64,000 nt of DNA from the NCBI RefSeq assembly GCF_024349785.1, contig NZ_AP018818.1, positions 791,001-855,000 on the forward strand, read 5' to 3'. The notes under the pieces are model-generated. The model was given only the letters and a program-made list of their open reading frames with translations, did no database searches and was not told where the DNA came from. The stretch comes from Sphingomonas bisphenolicum (lineage in GTDB: Bacteria > Pseudomonadota > Alphaproteobacteria > Sphingomonadales > Sphingomonadaceae). This document shows, piece by piece, positions 8,563 to 17,060 of this stretch. Both the position numbers and the translations under genes were made by a program. Position 1 is the first letter of the stretch, and every line of letters begins with the position of its first letter.

Positions 8563-8622
8563 GGCGGGCCGGCTCCATGTGTTGCATATGCAGTGCATTG
8601 TAATACATGGAGCCGGCCCGCC
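8563..8622. repeat. Perfect 18-bp inverted repeat upstream of the antitoxin gene
   Basis: The arms 8563-8580 and 8605-8622 are exact reverse complements (GGCGGGCCGGCTCCATGT and its complement) around a 24-base loop. The loop contains the palindrome TGCATATGCA (8583-8592) and an overlapping TGCAGTGCA. The structure fills nearly all of the 65-base gap between the aldehyde dehydrogenase stop (8628) and the antitoxin start (8562). It could end transcription of the dehydrogenase gene, hold the antitoxin promoter and operator in its loop, or both. There is no T tract, so it is not a classical intrinsic terminator. Confidence 0.8.
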
Positions 8623-8627
8623 CAATA

Positions 8628-10100
8628 TCAGAATTCGATCAGCGCGACCTTGGTCTTGAGGTTCGCCATATAGGCTTCGCGGCCGAGATCCTTGCCGATG
8701 CCCGATTGCTTGTAGCCGCCGGTGGGCAGGATGAAGTCGTTGCTGCGACCGTAGCGGTTGACCCAGATGGTGCCGGCTTCCAGCGAACGGGTGGCGCGCA
8801 GGGCGCGGCCAATGTCGCCGGTATGGACGCCGGCGGCCAGGCCATAGTCGCTGTCGTTTGCCAGCGCATAGGCTTCCTCTTCGTCCGCGAAGGTCTGGAC
8901 GGTGAGGACCGGGCCGAAGATTTCGCCCTGCACGACCTCGCTCTTCTGGTCGACATTGGCGAGCAGGGTCGGCGCGAAATAGCTGCCCTCCTCCGACGCG
9001 GCTGCACGGCCGCCGCCGGTGAGCGCTTCCGCCCCTGCCGCGACAGCGCGGCCGACGATAGCGGCCATGCGGTCGAGCTGGCCTTCGGATATGATCGGCC
9101 CCAGCGTGCTGTCGGCGGCCCAGGTCGGGCCGGCCCGGTGCGCGGCGAAGGCGGCGACGAGGCGATCGATCACCTGGTCCGCGACCTTGTCCTGCACCAG
9201 CAGGCGCGATCCGGCGACGCAGACCTGACCCGCATTGAGGGTGATGGCGCGGGCGACGATGGCTGACGCCTTGTCCAATTCTGCATCGGCGAAGATGATC
9301 TGCGGGCTTTTGCCGCCCAGTTCCAGCGTGACCGGCTTCGGCCCGGTTTCCGCGCAGGCGGCCATGATGGCGGCGCCGGTGCGGGTGGAGCCGGTGAAGG
9401 TGACCTTCGCCACTTCGGGGCGGCGCACCAATGGATCGCCAACCGAGCGGCCGTCGCCCTGCACGATGTTGAAGATGCCCGCGGGCAGCCCCGCCTCGAT
9501 CGCCAGTTCGGCGAGGCGCACGATGCTGAAGGGCGTCATTTCCGACGGCTTGAGGACGATGCTGTTGCCCGCAGCGATGGCAGGCGCAATCTTCCACGCC
9601 GCCATCACCAGCGGAAGGTTCCACGGCGCGATCGCGGCGACGACGCCATAGGGTTCGGTGATGGTGAGGCCCAGCTTGTCAGGCGTGGTGGACGCGACTT
9701 CGCCGCCGACCTTGTCCGCCCATTCGGCGAAGAAGCGGATGGTTTCGGCGGTGTAGCTCAAATCCCAGGCGGTGATTTCCTTGAGCATCCGGGTGGACCC
9801 CAAGGCTTCGAGCGGGGCGAGCGTCGCGGCGTCGGCCTCGATCAGGTCGGCCCAGCGACGCATCACCTTCATCCGGCCGCGCGGATCGGTCTGCGCCCAG
9901 CCGCTGGTCTTGTAGGCGCGCTGCGCGCTGTCGACCGCTTCGACCAGTTGGTCCGCATCGACGCTGTCCAATTCGGCCTGTATCCGGCCGTCGGACGGTC
10001 GCCGCACGATGAGGGCCGGCCCGTGACCTGCAACCCGGCGCCCGCCGATGAAATTATGCGCATGGGGCAGGCTGATCTGATCGGGGTTGAAACCGGCCAC
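8628..10100 (-). CDS. NAD(P)-dependent aldehyde dehydrogenase
   Basis: About 490 residues, ALDH superfamily. Visible motifs are the NAD-binding region PYGVVAAIAPWNLPLVMAAWK, the catalytic glutamate in LELGGKSPQ, the nucleophile cysteine in NAGQVCVAGSRLL and the closing EIFGPVLTVQTF. It oxidises an aldehyde to the acid; the nearest types by eye are gamma-aminobutyraldehyde/betaine aldehyde dehydrogenases, but substrate is not provable. I choose GTG 10100 because AAGGAG lies 8 bases upstream and the N-terminus (VAGFNPDQISLPHAHNFIGG) matches family length; the frame stays open to 10373, with an ATG at 10154 as alternative. It is divergent from the GNAT gene and may belong functionally with the amine-oxidising cluster. 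Confidence 0.88.
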   Translation of the reverse strand: MAGFNPDQISLPHAHNFIGGRRVAGHGPALIVRRPSDGRIQAELDSVDADQLVEAVDSAQRAYKTSGWAQTDPRGRMKVMRRWADLIEADAATLAPLEALGSTRMLKEITAWDLSYTAETIRFFAEWADKVGGEVASTTPDKLGLTITEPYGVVAAIAPWNLPLVMAAWKIAPAIAAGNSIVLKPSEMTPFSIVRLAELAIEAGLPAGIFNIVQGDGRSVGDPLVRRPEVAKVTFTGSTRTGAAIMAACAETGPKPVTLELGGKSPQIIFADAELDKASAIVARAITLNAGQVCVAGSRLLVQDKVADQVIDRLVAAFAAHRAGPTWAADSTLGPIISEGQLDRMAAIVGRAVAAGAEALTGGGRAAASEEGSYFAPTLLANVDQKSEVVQGEIFGPVLTVQTFADEEEAYALANDSDYGLAAGVHTGDIGRALRATRSLEAGTIWVNRYGRSNDFILPTGGYKQSGIGKDLGREAYMANLKTKVALIEF

Positions 10101-10304
10101 GGCATAATCTCCTTCATACGGACATTCTTGTAAAATAGGCGGGCGTGACGGCATTTGTTGCAGTTGCGCGGGAAAATGTGCGCGATAATCTTCCAAAATC
10201 AGCGCGAAGGCGGCAGCCAATGCTTGAAGCGCGCGCTTAATGTCCGGCCATTGATTCCGAACAGAGGCAGGCGGGCGTCCCTTTCCCGCCAAGGAGCAAG
10301 ACGC

Positions 10305-11177
10305 ATGGCGACAGGCATAGAGGCGATGGTGGACCTGCGGCGGATGACCGTCGAGGATCTGGCCGCCGCCCATACCCTATCGAGCGAACAGAAATGGCCC
10401 CACCGCATCGAGGATTGGGAGATGCTGTTCGGCCTGGGTTTCGGTTATGTCGTCGAGCGCGATGGCCCAGAGGGTCAACGGGAAGTGATCGGCACCGCCA
10501 TGGCCTGGCTCTATGGCGAGGATGCCGCGACGCTGGGCATGGTGATCGTGTCCCCGCAGGCGCAGGGCATGGGGCTGGGCCGCCGGTTGATGGAAGCGGT
10601 GCTGGGCGATCTGGGCACGCGCACAGTGCTGCTCAACGCCACCGATGAAGGCGCGCCGCTTTATCGCAAGCTGGGGTTCGCAACCATCGGCCCGGTGTTC
10701 CAGCATCAGGGCGCCGCCTTTGCCGTGCCGATGGCCGAACTGATCCCCGACGAGCGGGTGCGCCCGCTGGGCGCCAAGGATATGGCGACGCTGCACGACC
10801 TGGCGCGCCGCGCGACCGGCATGGACCGCGACGCGTTGCTCGATGCGCTGGTGCCCGGCGCGCAGGGCGTGGTGCTCACCCGCTGTAACGAGCCGGTGGG
10901 CTTCGCCCTGTTCCGGCGCTTCGGCCGGGGCTATGTCGTCGGGCCGACCGTCGCGCCCGATAGCGGCGGGGCGAAGGCGCTGATCTCGCACTGGCTGGGA
11001 TCGAATGCGGGCATGTTCTGCCGGCTGGACGTGCCGGAAGAAAGCGGGCTTGGCGGCTGGCTCGACGAGCTGGGCCTGCCCTGCGTCGGCCGGGTGGTGC
11101 GCATGGTGCGCGGCCCGCAACCGGTGATCGATCCTTCGGTCACGACCTTCTCTCTCACCACGCAGGCGCTCGGATGA
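10305..11177 (+). CDS. GNAT-family N-acetyltransferase
   Basis: 290-residue acetyltransferase with an N-terminal GNAT domain (about residues 5-140). The acetyl-CoA loop reads VIVSPQAQGMGLGRRLMEAV, followed by the strand and helix NATDEGAPLYRKLGF. The C-terminal half looks like a second, degenerate GNAT-like fold, a two-domain arrangement known in several bacterial families. It probably acetylates a small amine or amino acid. AAGGAG at 10291-10296 precedes ATG 10305. It overlaps the following semialdehyde dehydrogenase gene by four bases, so the two are co-translated; its product may protect or process an intermediate of that route. Confidence 0.85.
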   Translation: MATGIEAMVDLRRMTVEDLAAAHTLSSEQKWPHRIEDWEMLFGLGFGYVVERDGPEGQREVIGTAMAWLYGEDAATLGMVIVSPQAQGMGLGRRLMEAVLGDLGTRTVLLNATDEGAPLYRKLGFATIGPVFQHQGAAFAVPMAELIPDERVRPLGAKDMATLHDLARRATGMDRDALLDALVPGAQGVVLTRCNEPVGFALFRRFGRGYVVGPTVAPDSGGAKALISHWLGSNAGMFCRLDVPEESGLGGWLDELGLPCVGRVVRMVRGPQPVIDPSVTTFSLTTQALG

Positions 11178-12637
11178 CCCTTACCCTCGACAATCCCGCC
11201 CTTTTCATCGAACGCGCCTTCATCGGCGGGGCATGGGTCGACGCGACGTCCGGCGCGACCCTGCCGGTCGACAATCCCGCGACCGGCGCGATCATCGGCG
11301 CCGTGCCTGATTGTAGCGAGGCCGATACGCTGGCCGCCATCGCCGCGGCCGAGGCGGCTTTCCCGGCATGGAAGGCGCGGACGGCAGGCGATCGCGCCGC
11401 TATGCTGGAGCGCTGGCACGCGCTGGTGCTGGCCAATGTCACCGACCTCGGCCGGATCATGACGGCCGAACAGGGCAAGCCGATCGCGGAGGCCGAGGGC
11501 GAGATTCGCTATGCCGCGAGCTTCATCAAATGGTTCGCGGAAGAAGGCCGCCGCGTCGATGGCGGCATCGTGCCCGCGCCGGAGGCCAATCGCCGCATAT
11601 TGGTCATGAAGGAGCCGGTGGGGGTATCGGCGGCGATCACGCCGTGGAATTTTCCCGCCGCGATGATTACCCGCAAATGCGCGCCGGCTTTGGCGGCCGG
11701 TTGCCCGGTGGTGGTCAAGCCATCGGAGCTGACCCCCTTCACCGCGCTGGCGCTGGCGAAGCTGGCGGAGGAAGCCGGCATCCCGGCGGGTGTGTTCAAT
11801 ATCGTCACCGGCCTGCCGACGGCGATCGGCGGGGCGCTGACCGCCAGTCCGGTGGTGCGCAAATTGTCCTTCACCGGATCGACGCGGGTGGGGTCGCTGC
11901 TGATGCGGCAATGCGCCGACACGATCAAGCGGGTGAGCTTCGAGCTGGGTGGCAATGCCCCGTTGATCGTGTTCGACGATGCCGATGTGGACATCGCCGT
12001 CGCCAGTGCGATGGTCAGCAAATTCCGCAATGCAGGCCAGACCTGCGTATGCGCGAACCGCATATTGGTGCAGGACGGGGTCTACGACCAGTTCGCCGAG
12101 AAGCTGGCCAGGGCGGTGTCCGCGCTAAAGGTCGCGCCGGGCGACATGGCAGGCAGCACGATCGGCCCGCTGATCAACGTCGCCGCCGTCGAGAAGGTGC
12201 AGGCGCATGTCGAGGATGCGTTGTCGCATGGTGCGACTTTGTTCGCGCAGGCAGCCAATGATGCGACGGGTGCCCGGTTTGCGACGCCGGTCATCCTGAC
12301 CGGGGCGACGCGGGACATGCGGCTGGCGCAGGAAGAGACGTTCGGGCCGGTCGCACCGCTGTTCCGCTTCACCCATGAGGAGGAAGGGATGGAGCTGGCC
12401 AACGCCACCAGCTATGGCCTGGCCGCCTATTTCTACACCGAAAATCTGCATCGCGCCTTCCGCGTGGCGGAGCGGCTGGAGGCCGGGATGGTCGCGCTCA
12501 ACAGCGGGGCAATCGCCATGGAGGTCGCGCCGTTCGGCGGGGTCAAGATGTCGGGCCTGGGCCGCGAAGGCGCGCATGCGGGGATCGAGGAATATCTGGA
12601 AACCAAGGCGTTCCATATTGCGGGGCTTAAACTCTAA
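11174..12637 (+). CDS. gabD: Succinate-semialdehyde dehydrogenase-like aldehyde dehydrogenase
   Basis: 487 residues, of the GabD length and type. Motifs: AITPWNFPAAMITRKCAPAL, catalytic E257 in FELGGNAPLIVF, nucleophile C291 in NAGQTCVCANRIL, and EETFGPVAPLFRF. NAGQTCVCANR is typical of SSADH (second cysteine two residues on). It would convert succinic semialdehyde to succinate with NAD(P)+. ATG 11174 overlaps the acetyltransferase stop. With the class III aminotransferase 1.3 kb downstream it could form a GABA-to-succinate route. Glutarate semialdehyde is an equally possible substrate. Confidence 0.85.
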   Translation: MTLTLDNPALFIERAFIGGAWVDATSGATLPVDNPATGAIIGAVPDCSEADTLAAIAAAEAAFPAWKARTAGDRAAMLERWHALVLANVTDLGRIMTAEQGKPIAEAEGEIRYAASFIKWFAEEGRRVDGGIVPAPEANRRILVMKEPVGVSAAITPWNFPAAMITRKCAPALAAGCPVVVKPSELTPFTALALAKLAEEAGIPAGVFNIVTGLPTAIGGALTASPVVRKLSFTGSTRVGSLLMRQCADTIKRVSFELGGNAPLIVFDDADVDIAVASAMVSKFRNAGQTCVCANRILVQDGVYDQFAEKLARAVSALKVAPGDMAGSTIGPLINVAAVEKVQAHVEDALSHGATLFAQAANDATGARFATPVILTGATRDMRLAQEETFGPVAPLFRFTHEEEGMELANATSYGLAAYFYTENLHRAFRVAERLEAGMVALNSGAIAMEVAPFGGVKMSGLGREGAHAGIEEYLETKAFHIAGLKL

Positions 12638-12721
12638 GCCCCGCCCAATTCATCATACAAAGCGCCCTTCGACATTCAAACGGGACAAGTGGCTCGTTTG
12701 AACAGGGCGAACGGAGTGATT

Positions 12722-13801
12722 ATGTCCGCCATCAATCGCAACTATGCCATCTCCGTCATTCCCGGCGACGGGATCGGCAAGGAAGTCATGCCCGAGGGCA
12801 TCCGCGTGCTGGAACGTGCGGCAAGCCTCTATGGCTTTTCGATCGAACAGAAATGGCAGGATTTCGCCTGCTGCGACTATTATGCCAAGCACGGCCAGAT
12901 GATGCCCGACGACTGGAAGGCGCAGATCGGCAATCCTGACGCGATCTTCTTCGGCGCGGTCGGCTGGCCCGATACGGTGCCGGATCATATCTCGCTCTGG
13001 GGATCGCTGCTCCAGTTCCGGCGCGAATATGATCAATATGTCAATTTGCGCCCCGTTCGACTGATGCCTGGCGTCCCCTGCCCGCTGGCCGGGCGCGAGC
13101 CGGGCGACATCGATTTCTGGGTCGTGCGCGAAAATACCGAGGGCGAATATAGCTCGGTCGGCGGCAAGATGTTTCCCGGCACCGACCGGGAGATCGTGAT
13201 CCAGGAGACGGTGATGACCCGGCACGGCACCGACCGGGTGCTGCGCTACGCCTTCGAACTGGCGGCGACGCGGGATCGCAAGCATGTCACGTCGGCGACC
13301 AAGTCCAACGGCATCGCCATCACCATGCCCTGGTGGGACGAGCGGGTGGAGGAGATGGCGAAACACTATCCGACCGTCACCCATGACAAATATCATATCG
13401 ATATTTTGACCGCGCAGTTCGTGCTGAACCCGGACCGCTTCGACGTGGTGGTGGCCTCCAACCTGTTCGGCGACATCTTGTCCGACCTTGGCCCGGCCTG
13501 CACCGGCACGATCGGGGTGGCGCCGTCGGGCAATATCAATCCGGACCGCACCGCGCCCTCGCTGTTCGAGCCGGTCCACGGCTCCGCGCCCGACATCGCC
13601 GGCAAGGGGATCGCCAATCCGGTCGGGCAAATCTGGTCGGCGGCGATGATGCTGGAGCATCTGGGCGAGGCGGACGCCGCCGCCGCGATCATGCGCGCAG
13701 TCGAGACGGTGCTGGCCGAGCCGGGCCTGCGCACCGGCGACCTGAAGGGCAAGGCGAATACCGAGCAGTGCGGCAGGGCTGTCGCCGACGCGCTGGCCTG
13801 A
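12722..13801 (+). CDS. Tartrate/D-malate-type decarboxylating dehydrogenase
   Basis: 359-residue member of the isocitrate/isopropylmalate dehydrogenase family, closest in appearance to tartrate dehydrogenase/decarboxylating D-malate dehydrogenase (TtuC/DmlA). It shows SVIPGDGIGKEVMPEG at the N-terminus, the substrate-binding LLQFRREYDQYVNLRPVR, the NTEGEYS loop and the metal-binding ASNLFGDILSDL. The C-terminal NAD region (LFEPVHGSAPDIAGKGIANP) has the NAD-type acidic and hydrophobic spacing. ATG 12722 follows a weak GGAG. It lies 84 bases after the semialdehyde dehydrogenase gene, same strand. It may oxidise a hydroxy acid generated by the cluster, but its exact substrate (tartrate, D-malate or 3-substituted malate) is unknown. 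Confidence 0.87.
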   Translation: MSAINRNYAISVIPGDGIGKEVMPEGIRVLERAASLYGFSIEQKWQDFACCDYYAKHGQMMPDDWKAQIGNPDAIFFGAVGWPDTVPDHISLWGSLLQFRREYDQYVNLRPVRLMPGVPCPLAGREPGDIDFWVVRENTEGEYSSVGGKMFPGTDREIVIQETVMTRHGTDRVLRYAFELAATRDRKHVTSATKSNGIAITMPWWDERVEEMAKHYPTVTHDKYHIDILTAQFVLNPDRFDVVVASNLFGDILSDLGPACTGTIGVAPSGNINPDRTAPSLFEPVHGSAPDIAGKGIANPVGQIWSAAMMLEHLGEADAAAAIMRAVETVLAEPGLRTGDLKGKANTEQCGRAVADALA

Positions 13802-13943
13802 CCGCTGCGAACGGACGCGGCAGAATATGCTGCGTCGGTTCCCGTTTAAAGCGGGCGAGGGTGCCTATTCGCCCCATATCGGGCTTTCGCCCTGCCGCAT
13901 AAGGATAGGCTGAACTTCAGAACCACAATGGCGAGCCCCTAAG

Positions 13944-15332
13944 ATGACGCTGCATTCCAATCGGTCCCTTCTGGACATCGACCGCGACCATCTGATCCAT
14001 CCGGTCACTTCCTTCCGCGGGCATGAAGCGCATGGCGCGCTGCTGCTGGAAAGCGGCAAGGGGATGTGGCTGAAGGATTTGGAAGGCAAGGAGCTACTCG
14101 ACGCCTTTGCCGGCCTGTGGTGCGTCAATGTCGGCTATGGCCAGGACAGCATCGCCGAGGTGGCGGCCGAGCAGATGCGCCGGCTGCCCTATGCGACGGG
14201 CTATTTCCATTTCGGCAGCGAGCCGGCGGTGCGGCTGGCGCAGAAGCTGGTGGACCTCAGTCCCGAGGGCCTGGACCATGTCTATTTCACTTTGGGCGGG
14301 TCGGACGCGGTGGATAGCGCGATCCGGTACATCACCCATTATTACAACGCGATCGGCAAGCCGGAGAAGAAGCAGTGCATCGCGCTGGAGCGCGGCTATC
14401 ACGGGTCGAGCAGCACCGGCGCGGGGCTGACGGCGCTGGCCAATTTCCACCGCGGTTTCGACCTGCCGCTGCGCTGGCAGCATCATATCGCGTCGCCCTA
14501 CCCCTATCGCAGCGATTTGGAAGGCGACGATGCCGCGATCATCGCGCGGTCGGTGCAGGAGTTGAAGGACAAGGTCGCAGCGCTGGGCGCGGACAAGGTC
14601 GCCGCCTTCTTCTGCGAGCCGATCCAGGGATCGGGCGGCGTGATCGTGCCGCCGGTCGGCTGGCTCAAGGCGATGCGCGAGACCTGTACGCAGCTCGACA
14701 TTCTCTTCGTCACGGACGAGGTCATCACCGGCTTCGGCCGCACCGGGCCGATGTTCGCGTGCGAAGCGGAGGGGGTGACGCCGGACCTCATGACTTTGGC
14801 CAAGGGGCTGACCGCCGGTTATGTGCCGATGGGCGCGCTGCTGATGTCGGGCAAGGTCTATGAGGGCATCGCCAATGGCGCGGCACCCGAGGTCGCGATC
14901 GGCCATGGCGCGACCTATTCGGGCCATCCGGTGAGCGCGGCAGTGGGGCTGGAAGTGCTGCGCCTCTATACAGATGGCGGCATATTGGCGAATGGGCAGA
15001 AGGTCGCCGCGCGCTTCGACGCGGGCATGGCGGGGTTGGTCGATCATCCGATGGTCGGCGATACGCGCGGACGGGGCCTGCTGGGCGCGATCGAACTAGT
15101 GGCGGACAAGGGGACGAAGGCGCGGTTCGATCCCGGCCTGAAACTGGCCGACCGGCTGTTCGCCAAAGCCTATGACAATGGCGTCATCTTCCGCGCCTTC
15201 GCCGACAATATCATCGGCCTGGCCCCTGCGCTGTGCGCGTCGGACGGCGAGATGGACGAGATATTCGCCCGCATCGCCAAGACGCTGGACGATCTGCTCG
15301 AAGAGGCGGATATTCGCGCGGCGCTGGGATAA
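13944..15332 (+). CDS. Class III (omega) aminotransferase, PLP-dependent
   Basis: 462-residue PLP enzyme. K287 in TLAKGLTAGYVPMGALL is the Schiff-base lysine, VTDEVITGFGRTG holds the cofactor-ring aspartate, and FTLGGSDAVDSAIR is the phosphate-binding segment. The sequence resembles omega-amino acid, GABA and putrescine:pyruvate aminotransferases. Together with the semialdehyde dehydrogenase it could feed 4-aminobutyrate or a diamine to succinate. A 142-base non-coding gap precedes it, so it may have its own promoter, and an Lrp-type regulator follows 21 bases downstream. Confidence 0.9.
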   Translation: MTLHSNRSLLDIDRDHLIHPVTSFRGHEAHGALLLESGKGMWLKDLEGKELLDAFAGLWCVNVGYGQDSIAEVAAEQMRRLPYATGYFHFGSEPAVRLAQKLVDLSPEGLDHVYFTLGGSDAVDSAIRYITHYYNAIGKPEKKQCIALERGYHGSSSTGAGLTALANFHRGFDLPLRWQHHIASPYPYRSDLEGDDAAIIARSVQELKDKVAALGADKVAAFFCEPIQGSGGVIVPPVGWLKAMRETCTQLDILFVTDEVITGFGRTGPMFACEAEGVTPDLMTLAKGLTAGYVPMGALLMSGKVYEGIANGAAPEVAIGHGATYSGHPVSAAVGLEVLRLYTDGGILANGQKVAARFDAGMAGLVDHPMVGDTRGRGLLGAIELVADKGTKARFDPGLKLADRLFAKAYDNGVIFRAFADNIIGLAPALCASDGEMDEIFARIAKTLDDLLEEADIRAALG

Positions 15333-15353
15333 GATAGACGGGGAGCAAGGCAT

Positions 15354-15848
15354 ATGTTGGGCGGACCCAGACTGGACAGGATCGACCTCAAGATCCTCAC
15401 GCAGCTTCAGCAATCAGGCCGTATCACCAATGTCGAACTGGCCGATGCGGTCGGCCTGTCCCCCAGCCCCTGCCTGACCCGCGTCAAGCGGCTGGAGAAG
15501 GCCGGCTATATCACCGGCTATGGCGCGCATATCAACCTGCACAAGCTGGGCGAATATCTGACCGTCTTTACCGAGGTGACGCTGACCGAGCATCGCGCGG
15601 GTGACTTTTCCCGGTTCGAGACGCGCATCCGCAAGCTGGACGAGATCGTCGAGTGCCATCTGGTCAGCGGCGGCTATGACTATCTGCTGAAATTCGTGAC
15701 GCGCGGCGTGGCGCATTATCAGTCGATCATCGAGGGCATGCTGGAGAGCGACTACGGCATCGAGAAATATTTCAGCTATGTCGTCATCAAGTCGCCCTTC
15801 ATCAAACATCATTATCCGATCCAGCATCTGTTCGGCGAGCAACGATAG
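15354..15848 (+). CDS. Lrp/AsnC-family transcriptional regulator
   Basis: 164 residues. The N-terminal winged helix-turn-helix is LDRIDLKILTQLQQSGRITNVELADAVGLSPSPCLTRVKRLEKAGYI. The C-terminal RAM (amino-acid sensing) domain includes VECHLVSGGYDYLLKFVTRGVAHY. Such proteins sense an amino acid and usually control a neighbouring catabolic gene. It lies directly downstream of the aminotransferase, so it probably regulates that gene and the amidohydrolase that follows. ATG 15354 sits behind GGGGAGCAAGGCAT. Confidence 0.92.
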   Translation: MLGGPRLDRIDLKILTQLQQSGRITNVELADAVGLSPSPCLTRVKRLEKAGYITGYGAHINLHKLGEYLTVFTEVTLTEHRAGDFSRFETRIRKLDEIVECHLVSGGYDYLLKFVTRGVAHYQSIIEGMLESDYGIEKYFSYVVIKSPFIKHHYPIQHLFGEQR

Positions 15849-15864
15849 GGCTAAGTTTCCAAGC

Positions 15865-17019
15865 ATGACCGACATTGCCGACCTGATCGAACCGCTCGTC
15901 GCGTTCCGGCGCGACATTCACGCCCATCCCGAACTGGGTTTCTGCGAGCATCGCACCGCGGGTCGGATAGCCGAGCAACTGCGCGCGCTGGGGCTGGAGG
16001 TGCATGAAGGGATCGGCCGGACCGGCGTGGTCGGGGTGCTGCGCAACGGGACGTCTTCGCGCAATATCGGGCTGCGCGCGGACATGGACGCTTTGCCGAT
16101 CCATGAACAGACCAACCTGCCCTATGCCAGCACGACGCCCGGCACCTTCCATGGCTGCGGTCATGACGGGCATGTCGCGATGCTGCTGGGGGCCGCGCAG
16201 CATCTGGCGCGGAGCCGCCATTTCGACGGCACTGTCAATTTCTTCTTCCAGCCGGCCGAGGAAGGCCAGGGCGGCGCGCGGGAGATGGTCAATGAAGGGC
16301 TGTTCGAGCGTTTCCCCTGCGACCGGGTGTTCGGGCTGCACAATTGGCCCGACCTGCCGGCCGGCACGATCGCAACGCGGCCCGGCCCGATCATGGGCGC
16401 GGCCGACAAGTTCGAGATTCGCCTGAAAGGGCGCGGCGGCCATGCCGCGATCCCGCAGGATACGCCGGACGCGATATTTGCTGCAGCAGCATTGGTGCAG
16501 CAATTGAACGCCATCGTGTCCCGCCGGATCGCGCCGACGGCGTCGGCCGTGCTGTCCATCACACAGATCCATGGCGGGCATACGCATAATGTGATCCCCG
16601 AACTGGTGACGGTTTCAGGCACCGTCCGCACATTCGATCCGGCCGTCCAGGATCGGATCGAGGATTCGATCCGACAGATCGTGGCGGGGGTGGCGCTGGC
16701 GGGCGAACTGACGGCGACGGTCGATTACCAGCGCTACTATCCCGCGACGATCAACGACGCGGAGGCCGCGCAGGAGGCGCTGGACGCCGCAGCGACGGTG
16801 GGCGTCGCGCAACTGGCGCCCGACCCGGCCTTCACCTCGGAGGATTTCGCCTTCATGCTCCAGGCGTGCAAGGGCGCCTATATCTGGCTTGGTCAGGCGA
16901 AGGTGGAGGGGTCCGCACCGCTGCATAATCCGCATTATGATTTCAATGACGACGTGTTGGAACTGGGTATCAGGCTGCATGTCGCGCTGGCGGAGCGGCA
17001 TTTGGCGTTGGGTGACTAG
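15865..17019 (+). CDS. M20 family amidohydrolase (hippurate hydrolase/N-acyl-amino-acid type)
   Basis: 384-residue zinc peptidase of the M20D/AbgA-HipO group. Metal-binding motifs seen: GLRADMDALPI, FHGCGHDGHVAMLLG, FQPAEEGQGGAREM and the dimerisation domain beginning GRGGHAAIPQDTPDAI. The last metal ligand lies in LHNPHYDFND. It removes an acyl or carbamoyl group from an N-substituted amino acid (hippurate, N-acetyl or indole conjugates). ATG 15865 is taken because the product then starts directly at the family domain; the longer frame overlaps the Lrp gene. It is the last gene of the catabolic block and fits with the upstream importer as a second enzyme releasing free amino acids. Confidence 0.9.
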   Translation: MTDIADLIEPLVAFRRDIHAHPELGFCEHRTAGRIAEQLRALGLEVHEGIGRTGVVGVLRNGTSSRNIGLRADMDALPIHEQTNLPYASTTPGTFHGCGHDGHVAMLLGAAQHLARSRHFDGTVNFFFQPAEEGQGGAREMVNEGLFERFPCDRVFGLHNWPDLPAGTIATRPGPIMGAADKFEIRLKGRGGHAAIPQDTPDAIFAAAALVQQLNAIVSRRIAPTASAVLSITQIHGGHTHNVIPELVTVSGTVRTFDPAVQDRIEDSIRQIVAGVALAGELTATVDYQRYYPATINDAEAAQEALDAAATVGVAQLAPDPAFTSEDFAFMLQACKGAYIWLGQAKVEGSAPLHNPHYDFNDDVLELGIRLHVALAERHLALGD

Positions 17020-17027
17020 AGCGCTGC

Positions 17028-17050
17028 GTGCCCCCGCGCAGGCGGGAACA
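17028..17050. repeat. Dispersed palindromic repeat, copy 1
   Basis: A short GC-rich palindrome of the form GTGC-CCCCGCGCAGGCGGGAAC (stem CCCGC/GCGGG at 17033-17046). Related copies occur at 23264-23285 and, as an inverted pair, at 51051-51116. It lies between convergent genes (amidohydrolase plus, copB-like minus), a usual place for REP-like elements in sphingomonads. It may serve as a weak bidirectional terminator. Confidence 0.7.
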
Positions 17051-17060
17051 TCCGTAGACA

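Noticed and set aside
13802..13943. Promoter or operator for the aminotransferase
   Set aside because: No clear -35/-10 pair or Lrp consensus could be read in this gap, so no site is listed.
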